A stretch of 64,000 bases of DNA from Deltaproteobacteria bacterium (GTDB taxonomy: Bacteria; Myxococcota_A; UBA796; SXON01). The notes below the pieces were generated by a model. The model had not been told where the DNA came from and ran no database searches. It worked only from the letters and a program-made list of their open reading frames with translations. Location: the NCBI GenBank assembly GCA_947486185.1, contig CANKTH010000004.1:1-64000 (forward strand), written 5' to 3'. How positions within the stretch are numbered: the first letter of the stretch is position 1; every line of letters begins with the position of its first letter. Position numbers and translations under genes: made by a program. Of the stretch, positions 26,752 to 35,762 are shown piece by piece.

Positions 26752-28227
26752 TCACTCGGCGCACACCTTGACCTGCTCATAAGGGTCGGAGGCGAAGGTC
26801 CAGGGGAGGATGGTCCGAGTCGGCGGATCTCCGGAGATCCAGTTGGCGTGAAGGTTGGCCTCCCCCTCCCGGCTGTAACCGCGGGGCATCCACCCGAGCG
26901 AAGAGGACCAACCGCCGCTCCACAGCACCCGCTCACACCGGGCGATCACCGGCTGCGGCCAGGCTTCGGTCGGTATCGCCACCAGCGCCCCGGTCGGCAC
27001 GGTGGTGCCCTCGTCGAGGGCGCGCCAGCCGCGCTCCTCCATCGCCCACTGCCAGCCCCAGTGGCCGGTGAAGCCGCCGACACCGAGGGCCGCGACGGTG
27101 TCGGCGAGCTTCTCTTGGGCGCGGGCGCTCTGGAGCTCATCGGCGGCCAGGGCGAGGCCCAGGGCGAGGTGAAGGCCGGGCGCCAACCAGGGGCGTCTCC
27201 CCGGGGGGAACGCCAGCAGGATCGGCGGGAGGAAGGGCAGCCAGTAGCGGGTGGCCGAGAAACGTAACGTGAGCAGGAACAGGGCGCCGCCGAACGCCCA
27301 GGCCCCGAGCCAGAGCTCGGAGAAGGAGGCTTTGTCCTCGCCGCGGGGCGGCCAGAGCCGGGTGAGGAGGGCAGCGCCGCCGAGCGCGGCGAACAGCGCC
27401 CCGAGCGGCCCCCACGCCGCGCCGGCGAGCCCGCCCAGCCCAGCACCGACCAGCTGAGCCCGGCCCCAGCCCATCAGCGGGAGCGCCGCCGCGCCGCCCA
27501 ACATCGCCAACGACGCGGCGGCTTTGTGGCCCAGGTCGGCGGCGCTGGTCGACACCGCCTGGAAGCTCCCCATCGCCAGCAGGTGGACCTCACCGTAAGC
27601 GTGGAGGTCGTGGAGCGCGAGCAGACCGACCGGCACCCAGCCCCACAGGGCGCCGAGCGGGCTCCGGCCGCGAGACCACAACCAGAGGCCGAGCACGAGC
27701 GGCAGCACGACGGCGCTGTAGCGAAACAGGGCGGCGCACCCCAACATCAGCGCGAAGGGCCACGCCACACGGTGCGACTCGCTCCGGCTCAGGAAGCCGG
27801 CAAATCCCGCGAGGGTCAAGGCGTAGAGCGGCGCGTCGGGCAGGAGCGCCGGGATGGACAAGAAGACGATCGGCGAGACGAGCAGGAGGGCGGCGCCCGG
27901 GAGGCCCCGTCCAAGCTGGCGACTGAGGCCGAGCGCGCCCCAGACCATGAGCGGGAGCCAGCACAACATCCAGAGGCGCTGGGCCAGCGCCGACAGCTTC
28001 CGGACCGGCGCCAGCCACCAGGCGATGCCCGGCGGGTTGGAGAGGACGTCAAATGCGCGCTCTTCCGTGCCCTGCCAGTTGATCCGGACGTCGTGGGGGC
28101 GCCAGGGATCGGCGGCCGCGCCGCGAGCGAGGGTCAAGAAATTGGCCTCGTCGTAGTGTACGGGTCGCGCCAGCCAGGGCGCCTGGAGCAGGCACAGGGC
28201 CGCCAACAGGAGCAGTCCCGCCCTCAT
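26752..28227 (-). CDS. Polytopic membrane glycosyltransferase, GT-C type (ArnT/PMT-like)
   Basis: This is a 491-residue protein dominated by about ten hydrophobic segments. Near the N-terminus, after the first helix, is VHYDEANFLTLAR, matching the acidic-pair motif in the first external loop of GT-C glycosyltransferases such as ArnT and PMT. Trp- and Arg-rich loops and a ~130-residue soluble C-terminus follow. The family transfers sugars from polyprenyl-phosphate donors to lipids or proteins on the periplasmic side of the inner membrane. The acceptor is unknown here. It is divergent from radC. Confidence 0.72.
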   Translation of the reverse strand: MRAGLLLLAALCLLQAPWLARPVHYDEANFLTLARGAAADPWRPHDVRINWQGTEERAFDVLSNPPGIAWWLAPVRKLSALAQRLWMLCWLPLMVWGALGLSRQLGRGLPGAALLLVSPIVFLSIPALLPDAPLYALTLAGFAGFLSRSESHRVAWPFALMLGCAALFRYSAVVLPLVLGLWLWSRGRSPLGALWGWVPVGLLALHDLHAYGEVHLLAMGSFQAVSTSAADLGHKAAASLAMLGGAAALPLMGWGRAQLVGAGLGGLAGAAWGPLGALFAALGGAALLTRLWPPRGEDKASFSELWLGAWAFGGALFLLTLRFSATRYWLPFLPPILLAFPPGRRPWLAPGLHLALGLALAADELQSARAQEKLADTVAALGVGGFTGHWGWQWAMEERGWRALDEGTTVPTGALVAIPTEAWPQPVIARCERVLWSGGWSSSLGWMPRGYSREGEANLHANWISGDPPTRTILPWTFASDPYEQVKVCAE

Positions 28228-28231
28228 ACGC

Positions 28232-28264
28232 AGCCGGCCGTCAGCCGGCCGTCAGCTGACCGTC
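28232..28264. repeat. Three tandem 11-bp units upstream of two divergent genes
   Basis: AGCCGGCCGTC occurs twice in tandem, followed by the variant AGCTGACCGTC. It lies in the short divergent region between the glycosyltransferase and radC starts, so it could affect either promoter. The function is unknown. Confidence 0.5.
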
Positions 28265-28352
28265 GGTTCGACGGGTTCAACGGCAGGCGACCCAGGTTGT
28301 TCGCGAGTTCTGCTCTGGCCCGGGACTTGCTTGTTGTCCGCGCGGAGCCCCG

Positions 28353-29051
28353 ATGCACACCGACGAACGTTATCACCTGCTTGGCCCAGAGAGCTGTAAC
28401 GACGCAGAATTGCTTGCCCTGATCCTGGGCCCTCGCCGGGGGCGCAGCGCACGTGCCCTGGCGTTGGACCTGCTCGAGGCGGCCGGCTCGCTGTTCAACC
28501 TCCGTCACATGCCGGTGCCGCGGCTCGCCGAGGTACCCGGGCTGAGCCCGGCGCTGGCGCTCCGGCTGCACGCGGCGCTCGCGGCGGGGGTACGTGCGGC
28601 TCACAAAGCGCCGGAGGCCGATCCGATCCGGTGCGCAGGGGACGCGGCGGCCTGGTTCGTGGCCGGCCTGGATGGGCTCGCCGATGAGGAGCTTCATGTC
28701 TTGTGCCTCGACGTCCGGCGTCGCCCGATCTGTTATCGGCGCCTGACGCGCGGCACCGACACCGCGACGATCATCGACACGCGGCAGATCCTGTCGCTGG
28801 CGATCGGCGCGCGGGCCCACGCGGTGGTCGTGGCACACAACCACCCGAGCGGCTCGTTGGAGGCGTCGGAGGAGGATATCTACGCGACCGAGCGGCTCGC
28901 GGCGGCGGCGGCGGTGGTCTCGGTCGATCTGTTGGATCATCTGATCATATCGGGTGAAGCCTGGATCTCGCTCGCCGAGCAGGGACACATCGCCTCCGCC
29001 TTGCGCGGCTCGAGCCAACGCTTGTTGACCGCTGCGCGCCCTCGCCGCTGA
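28353..29051 (+). CDS. radC: RadC family JAB1/MPN-domain protein
   Basis: This is a 232-residue protein with the two-part RadC layout. The N-terminal helix-hairpin-helix region includes LAEVPGLSPALALRLHAAL. The C-terminal JAMM metalloprotease-like domain has the metal motif VVVAHNHPSGSLEASEED (HxHPSG followed by an acidic residue). Despite the name, a DNA repair role is not established. The gene is common both in chromosomes and beside mobile elements. No tRNA-Leu or other integration target is visible next to it. It is convergent with the sigma54 activator. Confidence 0.88.
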   Translation: MHTDERYHLLGPESCNDAELLALILGPRRGRSARALALDLLEAAGSLFNLRHMPVPRLAEVPGLSPALALRLHAALAAGVRAAHKAPEADPIRCAGDAAAWFVAGLDGLADEELHVLCLDVRRRPICYRRLTRGTDTATIIDTRQILSLAIGARAHAVVVAHNHPSGSLEASEEDIYATERLAAAAAVVSVDLLDHLIISGEAWISLAEQGHIASALRGSSQRLLTAARPRR

Positions 29052-29092
29052 CCGATTCCCAGGCGCCGCGCCACGGGCGGCCTCGGGCCGGC

Positions 29093-30697
29093 TCAGGCAT
29101 CTCCCAGGTTCCACTTGCTCATCTTGTAGAGCAGGGTGGTGCGGGGTAAACCGAGCGCGCGCGCCGCGGCCGTACGGTTGCCGTTTGCGCGCCTCAGCGC
29201 GTCCTGCACGATCTGCTTTTCGGCCTCCTCGAGCGTGTGGGTGCCGGCGTTGTTCGATGGCGGGCGAGGGAGATCCTGGAAGACGAGGTGATCGGAGTCG
29301 ATCGTGGAGCCGTGCATGACGTAGGCGCGGGTGATGACGTTCCGCACCTCGCGGGCGTTGCCCGGCCAGGAGTACTGGGTGATCGCCTCGATCGCGCCGC
29401 GGGTCAGGGTGATGGAAGGGTGGACCCGGCGCGCGATGACCTCGGCGATGACGGCGATATCTTCGGGTCGCTCGCGGAGCGGTGGGATCTGGATGGAGAG
29501 CACCGCGAGGCGAAAGTAAAGGTCGGACCGAAAGGTCTTGACCTTGACCATCTCGGCGAGGTCGCGGTTGGTGGCCGCGACGACCCGGACATCCGGGTAG
29601 CCGATGTCGGCGCCGCCTACCCGGCGCACCTCGCCGGTCTCGAGCGCGCGCAGCAGCTTGGCTTGGGAGTCTTCGGGCAGCTCGCCCACCTCGTCGAGGA
29701 AGAGGGTGCCGCCTTCGGCCCGGTGGAAGGCGCCGTCTTTGCGATCGCTGGCGCCGGTGAAGGAGCCCTTCTCGTGCCCGAACAGCTCGGACTCGAACAA
29801 GCTGGCGCTGATCGCGCCGCAGTTGAGCGGCACAAACGGCCGGCCCGAGCGAGGGCTGGAGTCATGGATCGCGCGGGCGGCGAGCTCCTTGCCGGTGCCC
29901 GACTCTCCCAGGACCAGCACGGGGGCGTGGTGGGCGGCCACCCGGCGTAGCATGCCGAAGACGCGGCGAATACTCTCGGATGTTCCGACCATCTCGCCGA
30001 AGCGGTCGGAGACAGGCTCCTCCTGGTCGGACTGCCAGTCGATGGTAAACGTGGTCGCGCCGATCCGCACCTCTTCGCCCGCGACCACCGGGGTGATGTC
30101 GCGGACCCGCTCGGCTCCGATAAATGCCGCGCCGTTACCGGGTTCGACCATGGTACGGCCGGCGACGAGCCGCACCCGGACGTGGTCGCGGGCCAGGGCA
30201 GTGTCGGGCAGAGTCACCCGACTTCCCGCGCCGCCAACGCTGATCTTCGAGCCACGCAGGGCCAGCTTGTTGCCGGCGCCGGGGCCTGACAGGATGATCA
30301 GGCGTGCGGTCCGCACCTCCAACACGGCGCCCGCTTCGAGGATCTGCTCGTGACGCACCTCGGGCTGGGAGTCTTCGGTAGGGGCGGCGTGCACGTTGGG
30401 TTGGTGCTCAAAAACCGCGGCGAAGTTCCCGAGCTTGAGCCAGTCGCCGTGCTTCAGCTTGGCGCGGATGACCTTGGTCTGGTTGAGCCAGGTGCCGTTG
30501 CTGGAGCGGTCGATGAGCTCCCAGCCGTCTTCGGTACGGTCAATCACACAGTGGGAGCGGCTCACCTCGGTGTCAGGCAACACAATGTCACAGTCATCCG
30601 CGCGCCCGATCCGCGTGCGCGTCTCCCGAAGCTTTCCTTGAAAGAGCGCTTCTTGAATCGGGCCGGGCTGCCCACGGAAAAAGAGGAGATGTGCCAC
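29093..30697 (-). CDS. Sigma54-dependent transcriptional activator with two FHA domains
   Basis: This is a 534-residue regulator. Residues about 20-95 form a canonical FHA domain ([22 protein letters not shown] then RSSNGTWLN). Residues about 130-220 form a second, degenerate FHA-like domain. The AAA+ core has Walker [14 protein letters not shown] near 263, the sigma54-contact loop as GSFTGAS near 311 (a GAFTGA variant), and Walker [12 protein letters not shown] near 331. The C-terminus is a Fis-type helix-turn-helix ([22 protein letters not shown]). FHA domains bind phosphothreonine, so activation by a Ser/Thr kinase is expected, a common myxobacterial arrangement. The GTG start directly abuts the stop of the upstream FAD oxidoreductase gene, so the two are co-transcribed. 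Confidence 0.92.
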   Translation of the reverse strand: MAHLLFFRGQPGPIQEALFQGKLRETRTRIGRADDCDIVLPDTEVSRSHCVIDRTEDGWELIDRSSNGTWLNQTKVIRAKLKHGDWLKLGNFAAVFEHQPNVHAAPTEDSQPEVRHEQILEAGAVLEVRTARLIILSGPGAGNKLALRGSKISVGGAGSRVTLPDTALARDHVRVRLVAGRTMVEPGNGAAFIGAERVRDITPVVAGEEVRIGATTFTIDWQSDQEEPVSDRFGEMVGTSESIRRVFGMLRRVAAHHAPVLVLGESGTGKELAARAIHDSSPRSGRPFVPLNCGAISASLFESELFGHEKGSFTGASDRKDGAFHRAEGGTLFLDEVGELPEDSQAKLLRALETGEVRRVGGADIGYPDVRVVAATNRDLAEMVKVKTFRSDLYFRLAVLSIQIPPLRERPEDIAVIAEVIARRVHPSITLTRGAIEAITQYSWPGNAREVRNVITRAYVMHGSTIDSDHLVFQDLPRPPSNNAGTHTLEEAEKQIVQDALRRANGNRTAAARALGLPRTTLLYKMSKWNLGDA

Positions 30698-32041
30698 TCA
30701 GACCTCCGAACTTGGGAATCTACTCCCTTTCGAGAGGTCGGGAGCACACGCTCGCGCGCGGCATCCGCGAAAGTATGGATAGAAGTCATAGAAATGGGGG
30801 TAGGATCGGCCGGGCCGCGGGCGTGAGGGGCGGTTCGGGGATGCGCGCGGGGGTTGGCGCTGCGCCAGGATTCCGTCGGCAACCGCGTCGCCCGAAGCGA
30901 AGGCGGCGTCGGCGAGCAGGCCCTGGTCCCCTACGGAGTCCCCGCAGCGCCAGAGGCCGGGCGCCACTACGATGCCCGGCCGCGCCTTGCCCGGCGCTGG
31001 GTGCCCCGCCACACGGATCCTCGGCAAGTACCGGCGGAACACCACCAGATCCCGCCAGCCCGGCTGGTGCCCGTCGAGCCAGGTCTCGAGCTCCTCGGCG
31101 TGACCCTGCTCCCCTTCGCGGAGGTATCGGGCCACGTGGACCAGCGCCCCGCCTACCGGCGCCAACCGGGCCCACCCGGAGTGGACCGACAGGTAGAGCG
31201 GGCGATCGACGCCCAGGACAAAGGGCACCTCCGGCACGGGCAGCCGGCTGAGGCCAAGGCAGAGGGTCGCCACTGCCGCCTCGGCCGTCTCTCCCGGATC
31301 CTGCCCGGTCAAGCTGCGTTCAGTCGCGGGTGGTACCGCGAGCACCACGTCGTCGGCCTCTATCTCTCCGTCGGCGGTGGACACCCGCCCGGGGCGCACC
31401 GCGGTCACCGCCTGGCGCTGAATCGTGAGCCCGGCCTGGAGCGGTGTCACCAGGCTCTGCCAGCCGCCGTGCAGGTAGAGCACGCCGCCGGTGATCGCGA
31501 GCTTGACCTGATCGAAAGCGACCTTGGCGTCCATGCGGGTGGGGTCGGCGCTGTATGTGGACACCCGGACGAGCGCCTCGGTGAGCTCCCGAAGCGGGGC
31601 GGAGAAGCTGGCGATCGCGTCGGCGAGGGTGCCGGGCGGCGGAAACAGGATGGCGCGGACGGCCGGCGCCATGAGGTAGCGGCTGGATCCGGGCAAAAGC
31701 TCGGTGTGAAGCCAGGTACCGAGGCCGTCGGGCAAGGGCGACCGGCGGCCGAGTCGCTCCCCGTCACCGCCGGTGGCGACGGTGCCGTCGGGCGCGATGC
31801 CGAGGCTCCGCAGCACCCGGAAGGCGTGGCCGCCGCGGTAGAGCGCATGGGGCCCGAGATTGATGGAGAAGCCGTGTTGTTCCTGGGTGAGCGCGCGGCC
31901 GCCGGGGGTGGCCCGGTCGAGCACGGTGACGCGCGCGCCGGCACGTTGTAGGCGTTGGGCGCAGACAAGCCCGGCGATGCCGGCGCCGACGACGACGATG
32001 TGGCGTGGGGCAGGGGGCGCGGTCGGGTGAGGAGTGGTCAT
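30698..32041 (-). CDS. FAD-dependent amine oxidase/protoporphyrinogen oxidase-like protein
   Basis: This is a 447-residue flavoprotein from the ATG at 32041, with a good Shine-Dalgarno sequence just upstream. The N-terminal Rossmann motif RHIVVVGAGIAGLVCAQRLQ is followed by PGGRALTQEQHGFSINLGPH, typical of NAD(P)/FAD amine oxidases, phytoene desaturases and protoporphyrinogen oxidase-like enzymes. A C-terminal FAD block lies near PGIVVAPGLWRCGDSVGDQG. The last ~55 residues are Pro/Arg-rich and look like unselected read-through into the next gene's leader. The substrate is not evident; no carotenoid or haem genes are adjacent. Confidence 0.8.
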   Translation of the reverse strand: MTTPHPTAPPAPRHIVVVGAGIAGLVCAQRLQRAGARVTVLDRATPGGRALTQEQHGFSINLGPHALYRGGHAFRVLRSLGIAPDGTVATGGDGERLGRRSPLPDGLGTWLHTELLPGSSRYLMAPAVRAILFPPPGTLADAIASFSAPLRELTEALVRVSTYSADPTRMDAKVAFDQVKLAITGGVLYLHGGWQSLVTPLQAGLTIQRQAVTAVRPGRVSTADGEIEADDVVLAVPPATERSLTGQDPGETAEAAVATLCLGLSRLPVPEVPFVLGVDRPLYLSVHSGWARLAPVGGALVHVARYLREGEQGHAEELETWLDGHQPGWRDLVVFRRYLPRIRVAGHPAPGKARPGIVVAPGLWRCGDSVGDQGLLADAAFASGDAVADGILAQRQPPRASPNRPSRPRPGRSYPHFYDFYPYFRGCRARACAPDLSKGSRFPSSEV

Positions 32042-32167
32042 AGAAGCTCCGGCGGGGAGGATCCCGCGCACTCCTCCACGCGGGAGAGGGGGCGAACGTT
32101 ACACGGGTTGGGGGGAGACGCGTGCGGGCTGATGGCAGCGCCGCTTCTCTGAGACGGCCCACCACCC

Positions 32168-32485
32168 TCAGAACGCCCCAGACTGCCACAGCGCCGCGCC
32201 GACGACGCCAGCCACCCCGCAGATCGCCACCCCGAAGAGGAGGAAAAAGAGCACCGAGCACCCGGCGCCCATCAGCATGTTGGTGGCCTTCTTCTGGGCC
32301 ATGTGCTCCACCCGGTGTTGCACCGAGCCGCCTTCGCCCGGGATGAGCGGCCACAAGAAATGCGGGAGGTACTTCTTGATCTCCGAGCGGATCCGGCGGC
32401 TGGCGACGTTCTGGGCGACATCGGCGCCCAGGTCGGCCATCCGGTTGGCCGTGTGTTTGAGGAGCTCGTCGTTGGGGCTCGGCAT
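32168..32485 (-). CDS. Small membrane protein of unknown function
   Basis: This is a 105-residue protein from the internal ATG (MPSPNDELLKHTANRM). The longer ORF N-terminus reads through a palindromic repeat and is not believable. A charged, helical N-terminal half (residues 1-70) is followed by a hydrophobic C-terminal segment (CSVLFFLLFGVAICGVAGVVGAAL), probably one long or two short membrane helices. I recognise no family. It lies upstream of the FAD oxidoreductase gene, about 125 bases away, in the same direction. Confidence 0.6.
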   Translation of the reverse strand: MPSPNDELLKHTANRMADLGADVAQNVASRRIRSEIKKYLPHFLWPLIPGEGGSVQHRVEHMAQKKATNMLMGAGCSVLFFLLFGVAICGVAGVVGAALWQSGAF

Positions 32486-32776
32486 GGTCGCCTCGGCGTG
32501 TTCCCGGCCCGTAGCACGTAGGGGCGGGCCTCGGGTGAGGTCTCGGGGGGGTAGTTGCGTGAGGGATCCGGCGGGCGCCGCGGCAGCGGCGGGCCGAGCA
32601 GAGCGAGGTCGGAGCGCGGAGCGCGACCCCACAGGAGCCCGACCCGGAGCGAAGCGGAGGGGCACGCCCAACCATGCCGCTTCCTCCTCGGTCATCGGCA
32701 CCGGCGCGGGCGCTTACACGCTTTTCACCCGGGGGTGCCGCCGGTTGCGATATCGTGAGGATCGCCCGGGAGCCTC
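32486..32776. other. Non-coding segment with AGCGAAGCGG-type repeats
   Basis: I see no gene here. It contains purine/GC-rich short repeats (GAGCAGAGCGAGG, GGAGCGCGGAGCGCG, CGGAGCGAAGCGGAGG) similar to those at 13.6 kb. It must also hold the divergent promoters for the flanking small membrane protein and thioredoxin-like genes; none is clear enough to mark. Confidence 0.4.
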
Positions 32777-33679
32777 ATGCGCCGTTTGTCCTTCTTCGCC
32801 CTCTCCCTCATCCTCGGTTTTTCCCTCGCCTGCGGTCGGGGCGCGGATGACGATGAGGACGACGACGACGAAGAGGACGACGAGAGCGCCGATGAGAGCG
32901 ATGACGACGAGGACGTCGATAACGACGAAGACACCCCCGACGACCCAAGCGCCGACGACGACGACGGCGACGGCCTGAGCAACACGGAAGAAGCGGAGAT
33001 CGGCACCGACCCCGACAAAGCGGACACCGACCGCGATGGCGTAGACGATGGCGACGAGGTGACCGACGGCACCAACCCCAACTTCGAGTACTCGGTGGTG
33101 CTGGCAGAGGGGGATTACGTGGTGGGCGCCTGTCCCGAATTGCCGGCCAGTGACGCCGGGCCGACGGACACCGCCAGCTTCACCTACCAAGGCGAACGTT
33201 ACGAGTGGGACGCCTACCGGGAGGGCGACACCGTCTCGAACTGGAAGGGCATGGACGCCTATGGCCAGGACGTCTCGATCTACAACTTCTGCGGCAATTA
33301 TGTGCTGGTCTCGGTGGGCGCCTTCTGGTGCGCGCCTTGCCAGGATCTCGCCGAGGACCTGCCCGACGAGCAGGCCGCGCTCGTCGCCGATATCGGCAAC
33401 TTCACCTTCTTCGAGATGTTGACGCAGAACCTACGCGGCTCGACGCCCAGCGAGGAGGACCTCGATGAGTAGGAGGAGGCATTTGACCTGCAGGGGATCC
33501 CGGTCGTGGGCCCGCAGACCAGCGGAATGTCCAACGCCACCATGGAGTGGGACATCGACGGCTACATACCCAGCATCGTGCTCCTCTCTCCCGACATGCG
33601 GGTGATCTCGATGGACGAGAGTCTCACGGGCGTCTCCCAGATCTCGCGCGCGATCGCCGACTGGGAAACGCGTCACTGA
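32777..33679 (+). CDS. Thioredoxin-like lipoprotein with acidic linker, interrupted by an in-frame TAG
   Basis: The signal MRRLSFFALSLILGFSLAC has a good lipobox. It is followed by about 60 Asp/Glu-rich residues, which pass into a calcium-type repeat (DGDGLSNTEEAEIGTDPDKADTD). A thioredoxin-fold domain follows with VGAFWCAPCQDLAEDLP (CxxC). The frame stops at TAG 33470-33472 after PSEEDLDE. It continues perfectly as EEAFDLQGIPVVGPQTSG...GYIPSIVLLSPDMRVISM to TGA 33677-33679. That is the missing second half of the thioredoxin fold, including the cis-Pro-like IP segment. A truncated product would lack two strands and a helix, so the TAG is a recent lesion, an error or a recoded codon. Confidence 0.75.
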
Positions 33680-33733
33680 GAGGGTGTGAGGCGGCTGGCG
33701 GCGATAACGACGTCCCACCTGCCCGGCCTGACG

Positions 33734-34645
33734 ATGCTTCGCTTCACCCTCGACCAGCTCGTGGTGCTCGACACCATCGAGAAATCCGGCTCCTTCGCCG
33801 GGGCCGCGCGCACGCTCCACCGGGTGCCCTCGGCGGTGAGCTACACCGTGCAGGCGCTCGAGGAGGCGGTCGGCGTTGTGATCTTCGACCGCTCAGGGCA
33901 CCGCGCCGTGCTGACCCCGGCGGGGCGTCGGCTCCTCGACGAGGCCCGTGATCTGCTCGGCCGCGCGCGCCAGCTCGACCAGCTCGCGACCGTGCTCGCC
34001 GAAGGCTGGGAGCCCGAGCTGCATGTAGTGGTCGACGGCGCCTGGCCCATGGCGCCGCTGCTCCACGCGCTCGCCGAGTTCGGCGCCCGCAGCATCCCGA
34101 CGCAGCTCCGTATCGACGTCGAGTACCAGGATGGCGTGATCAGCCGCTTTGACGAGGATCATGCAGATGTGATGATCGCGCTTGGCCTCGAAGACGGAGG
34201 TCGGCTCAAGGGGGTCCCGCTCGCGCCGCTTCCGATGGTGCTCGTCGCCGCCCCGTACCATCCGCTCGGCGGACGCCGCGCCCTGACCCGGGAAGCCCTG
34301 TCCGAACACGTAGACCTCGTCGTCAAGGACTCGTCACCGGCCTTCGCCCGGAGCCCGCGACGCTCCTTCTTGGGCACCCGCCACGTGGTGCGCTTCTCCG
34401 ACTTTCACTCCAAGCTCGCCGCGCTGCGGTCGGGCGTCGGGTACGGCTGGTTGCCCCTCCACCTCGCCGCCGCATCGCTCGCCGACGGCTCGCTCGTCGT
34501 ACTCGACCTCCCGGACGGAAACCGCTGGTCCTACCAGCCTCAGCTCATCACCCGCCGCGATGAGCGCCCCGGAAGGGCCGCCGCCCTGCTCCTCCAGCTG
34601 GTGTGCGGCCATCATCAAGAATCTTCACCGAATCGTGCAGAATGA
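33734..34645 (+). CDS. LysR-family transcriptional regulator
   Basis: This is a 303-residue regulator from the ATG that gives MLRFTLDQLVVLDTIEKSG. The N-terminal winged helix-turn-helix is canonical (GSFAGAARTLHRVPSAVSYTVQALEE). The C-terminal periplasmic-binding-like effector domain begins near residue 90 (ELHVVVDGAWPMAPLLHAL). A hydrophobic DGVISR...ADVMIALG segment matches the LysR substrate-binding core. No divergent target gene lies directly beside it, so the regulon is unclear. It begins just after the thioredoxin-like gene and may be a separate transcription unit. Confidence 0.88.
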   Translation: MLRFTLDQLVVLDTIEKSGSFAGAARTLHRVPSAVSYTVQALEEAVGVVIFDRSGHRAVLTPAGRRLLDEARDLLGRARQLDQLATVLAEGWEPELHVVVDGAWPMAPLLHALAEFGARSIPTQLRIDVEYQDGVISRFDEDHADVMIALGLEDGGRLKGVPLAPLPMVLVAAPYHPLGGRRALTREALSEHVDLVVKDSSPAFARSPRRSFLGTRHVVRFSDFHSKLAALRSGVGYGWLPLHLAAASLADGSLVVLDLPDGNRWSYQPQLITRRDERPGRAAALLLQLVCGHHQESSPNRAE

Positions 34646-34702
34646 TCCGCTTTTCGTGAACGACAGGGGCGGCTATCGGAGAGAGGCACCCGGGGTCGTC
34701 AC

Positions 34703-35680
34703 ATGCTCTCTCTGCTTCCTCTGCTTCCTCTGCTCATCGGCTGCGGCATGGACGTCAATCTCGTCAAGAGCATCGACGAGGAGGTCTACGAGACCGACGA
34801 GGAGACCGACCCCGACACGACCGAGCCGGACACCACCACGGACCCCGACGACGTCGAGGAGACGCCCCCCGTCGAGGAGGAGCAGCCTGGCGAGGAGCCC
34901 GAAGAGGAGCCGGTGGAGGAGCCGGAAGAGGAGCCGGTCGAAGAGGCCGATCCCGCGCCGGTTGACGATTGTGATGATTCGAGCGACCTCATCTACGTGC
35001 TCTCGCGCGACGACGGCCGGCTCTACACCTTTGACCCGAGCACGATGGACTTCACCTCGCTCGGGCGCGTGGACTGTGGCACCAGCCAGTCTCCCGGCTC
35101 CATGGCGGTGGATCGCGCGGGGACCGCTTATGTCCGGTACAACGACGAGAGTGTCTACTCCCTGGACCTGACCAGCATGCGCTGCTCGGCCACCGGCTAC
35201 TCCGACCGCCGGACCGGGTTTGGTAGCTTCGGCATGGGTTATGCCACTGACTCCGCGACCACGTGGCGCGACCAGCTGTACGTCGCCAACGACCGCAGCG
35301 TCGGCGTGCTGGACCCGGCGACCTGGACGCTGCGGGAGCTCGGCCGGATGCCGAGCCAGTCGGAGCTGACCGGTAACGCCGACGGCGAGCTGTGGGCGAT
35401 GCTCCCGCTCGAACGGATCGCCGAGCTCCGGCAGCTCGACACCACCAGCGGCGCGACCCTCCGCACGATCTCGCTGCCCGGCTTCCCTGACCCGTCTTCG
35501 ATCGACGCCTTCGCGTTCGCGACGTGGGGCGGGGATTTCTACCTGTTCGTGCGGAGCTACGGCATGGGTGAGTCCACCGACGTGTACCGGGTGACCGCCG
35601 CGGGCGCGATGACCCGGGTGCTCGACGACGTCGGCTTCGACGTGGTGGGCGCCGGCGTGTCCACCTGCGCGCCGGCTTGA
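34703..35680 (+). CDS. Acidic-linker lipoprotein with beta-propeller-like repeats
   Basis: This is a 325-residue lipoprotein with lipobox LPLLIGC. Residues about 25-90 are a Glu/Pro/Asp/Thr-rich linker with imperfect EEPVEEPEEEP repeats. The remaining sequence has propeller-like strand repeats (DLIYVLSRDDGRLYTFDPS, GTAYVRYNDESVYSLDL, DQLYVANDRSVGVLDPA) and three Cys. I recognise no named family. Together with the other lipoproteins in this window it suggests a shared style: lipid anchor, acidic spacer, extracellular propeller. Confidence 0.72.
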   Translation: MLSLLPLLPLLIGCGMDVNLVKSIDEEVYETDEETDPDTTEPDTTTDPDDVEETPPVEEEQPGEEPEEEPVEEPEEEPVEEADPAPVDDCDDSSDLIYVLSRDDGRLYTFDPSTMDFTSLGRVDCGTSQSPGSMAVDRAGTAYVRYNDESVYSLDLTSMRCSATGYSDRRTGFGSFGMGYATDSATTWRDQLYVANDRSVGVLDPATWTLRELGRMPSQSELTGNADGELWAMLPLERIAELRQLDTTSGATLRTISLPGFPDPSSIDAFAFATWGGDFYLFVRSYGMGESTDVYRVTAAGAMTRVLDDVGFDVVGAGVSTCAPA

Positions 35681-35762
35681 GAGGGTACCCGGCGGGAGCG
35701 CAGCGGGCTTGATCTTCCGTTTCGGGGCCCGCCTCCCACTCCGAGCCCGCGGTCAGGCCGGA

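Noticed and set aside
21747-26936. 1729-residue minus-strand ORF as one giant protein
   Set aside because: Only the C-terminal 928 residues resemble a protein family (M16). The rest is antisense to a lipoprotein and the LTD gene and reads as low-complexity noise.
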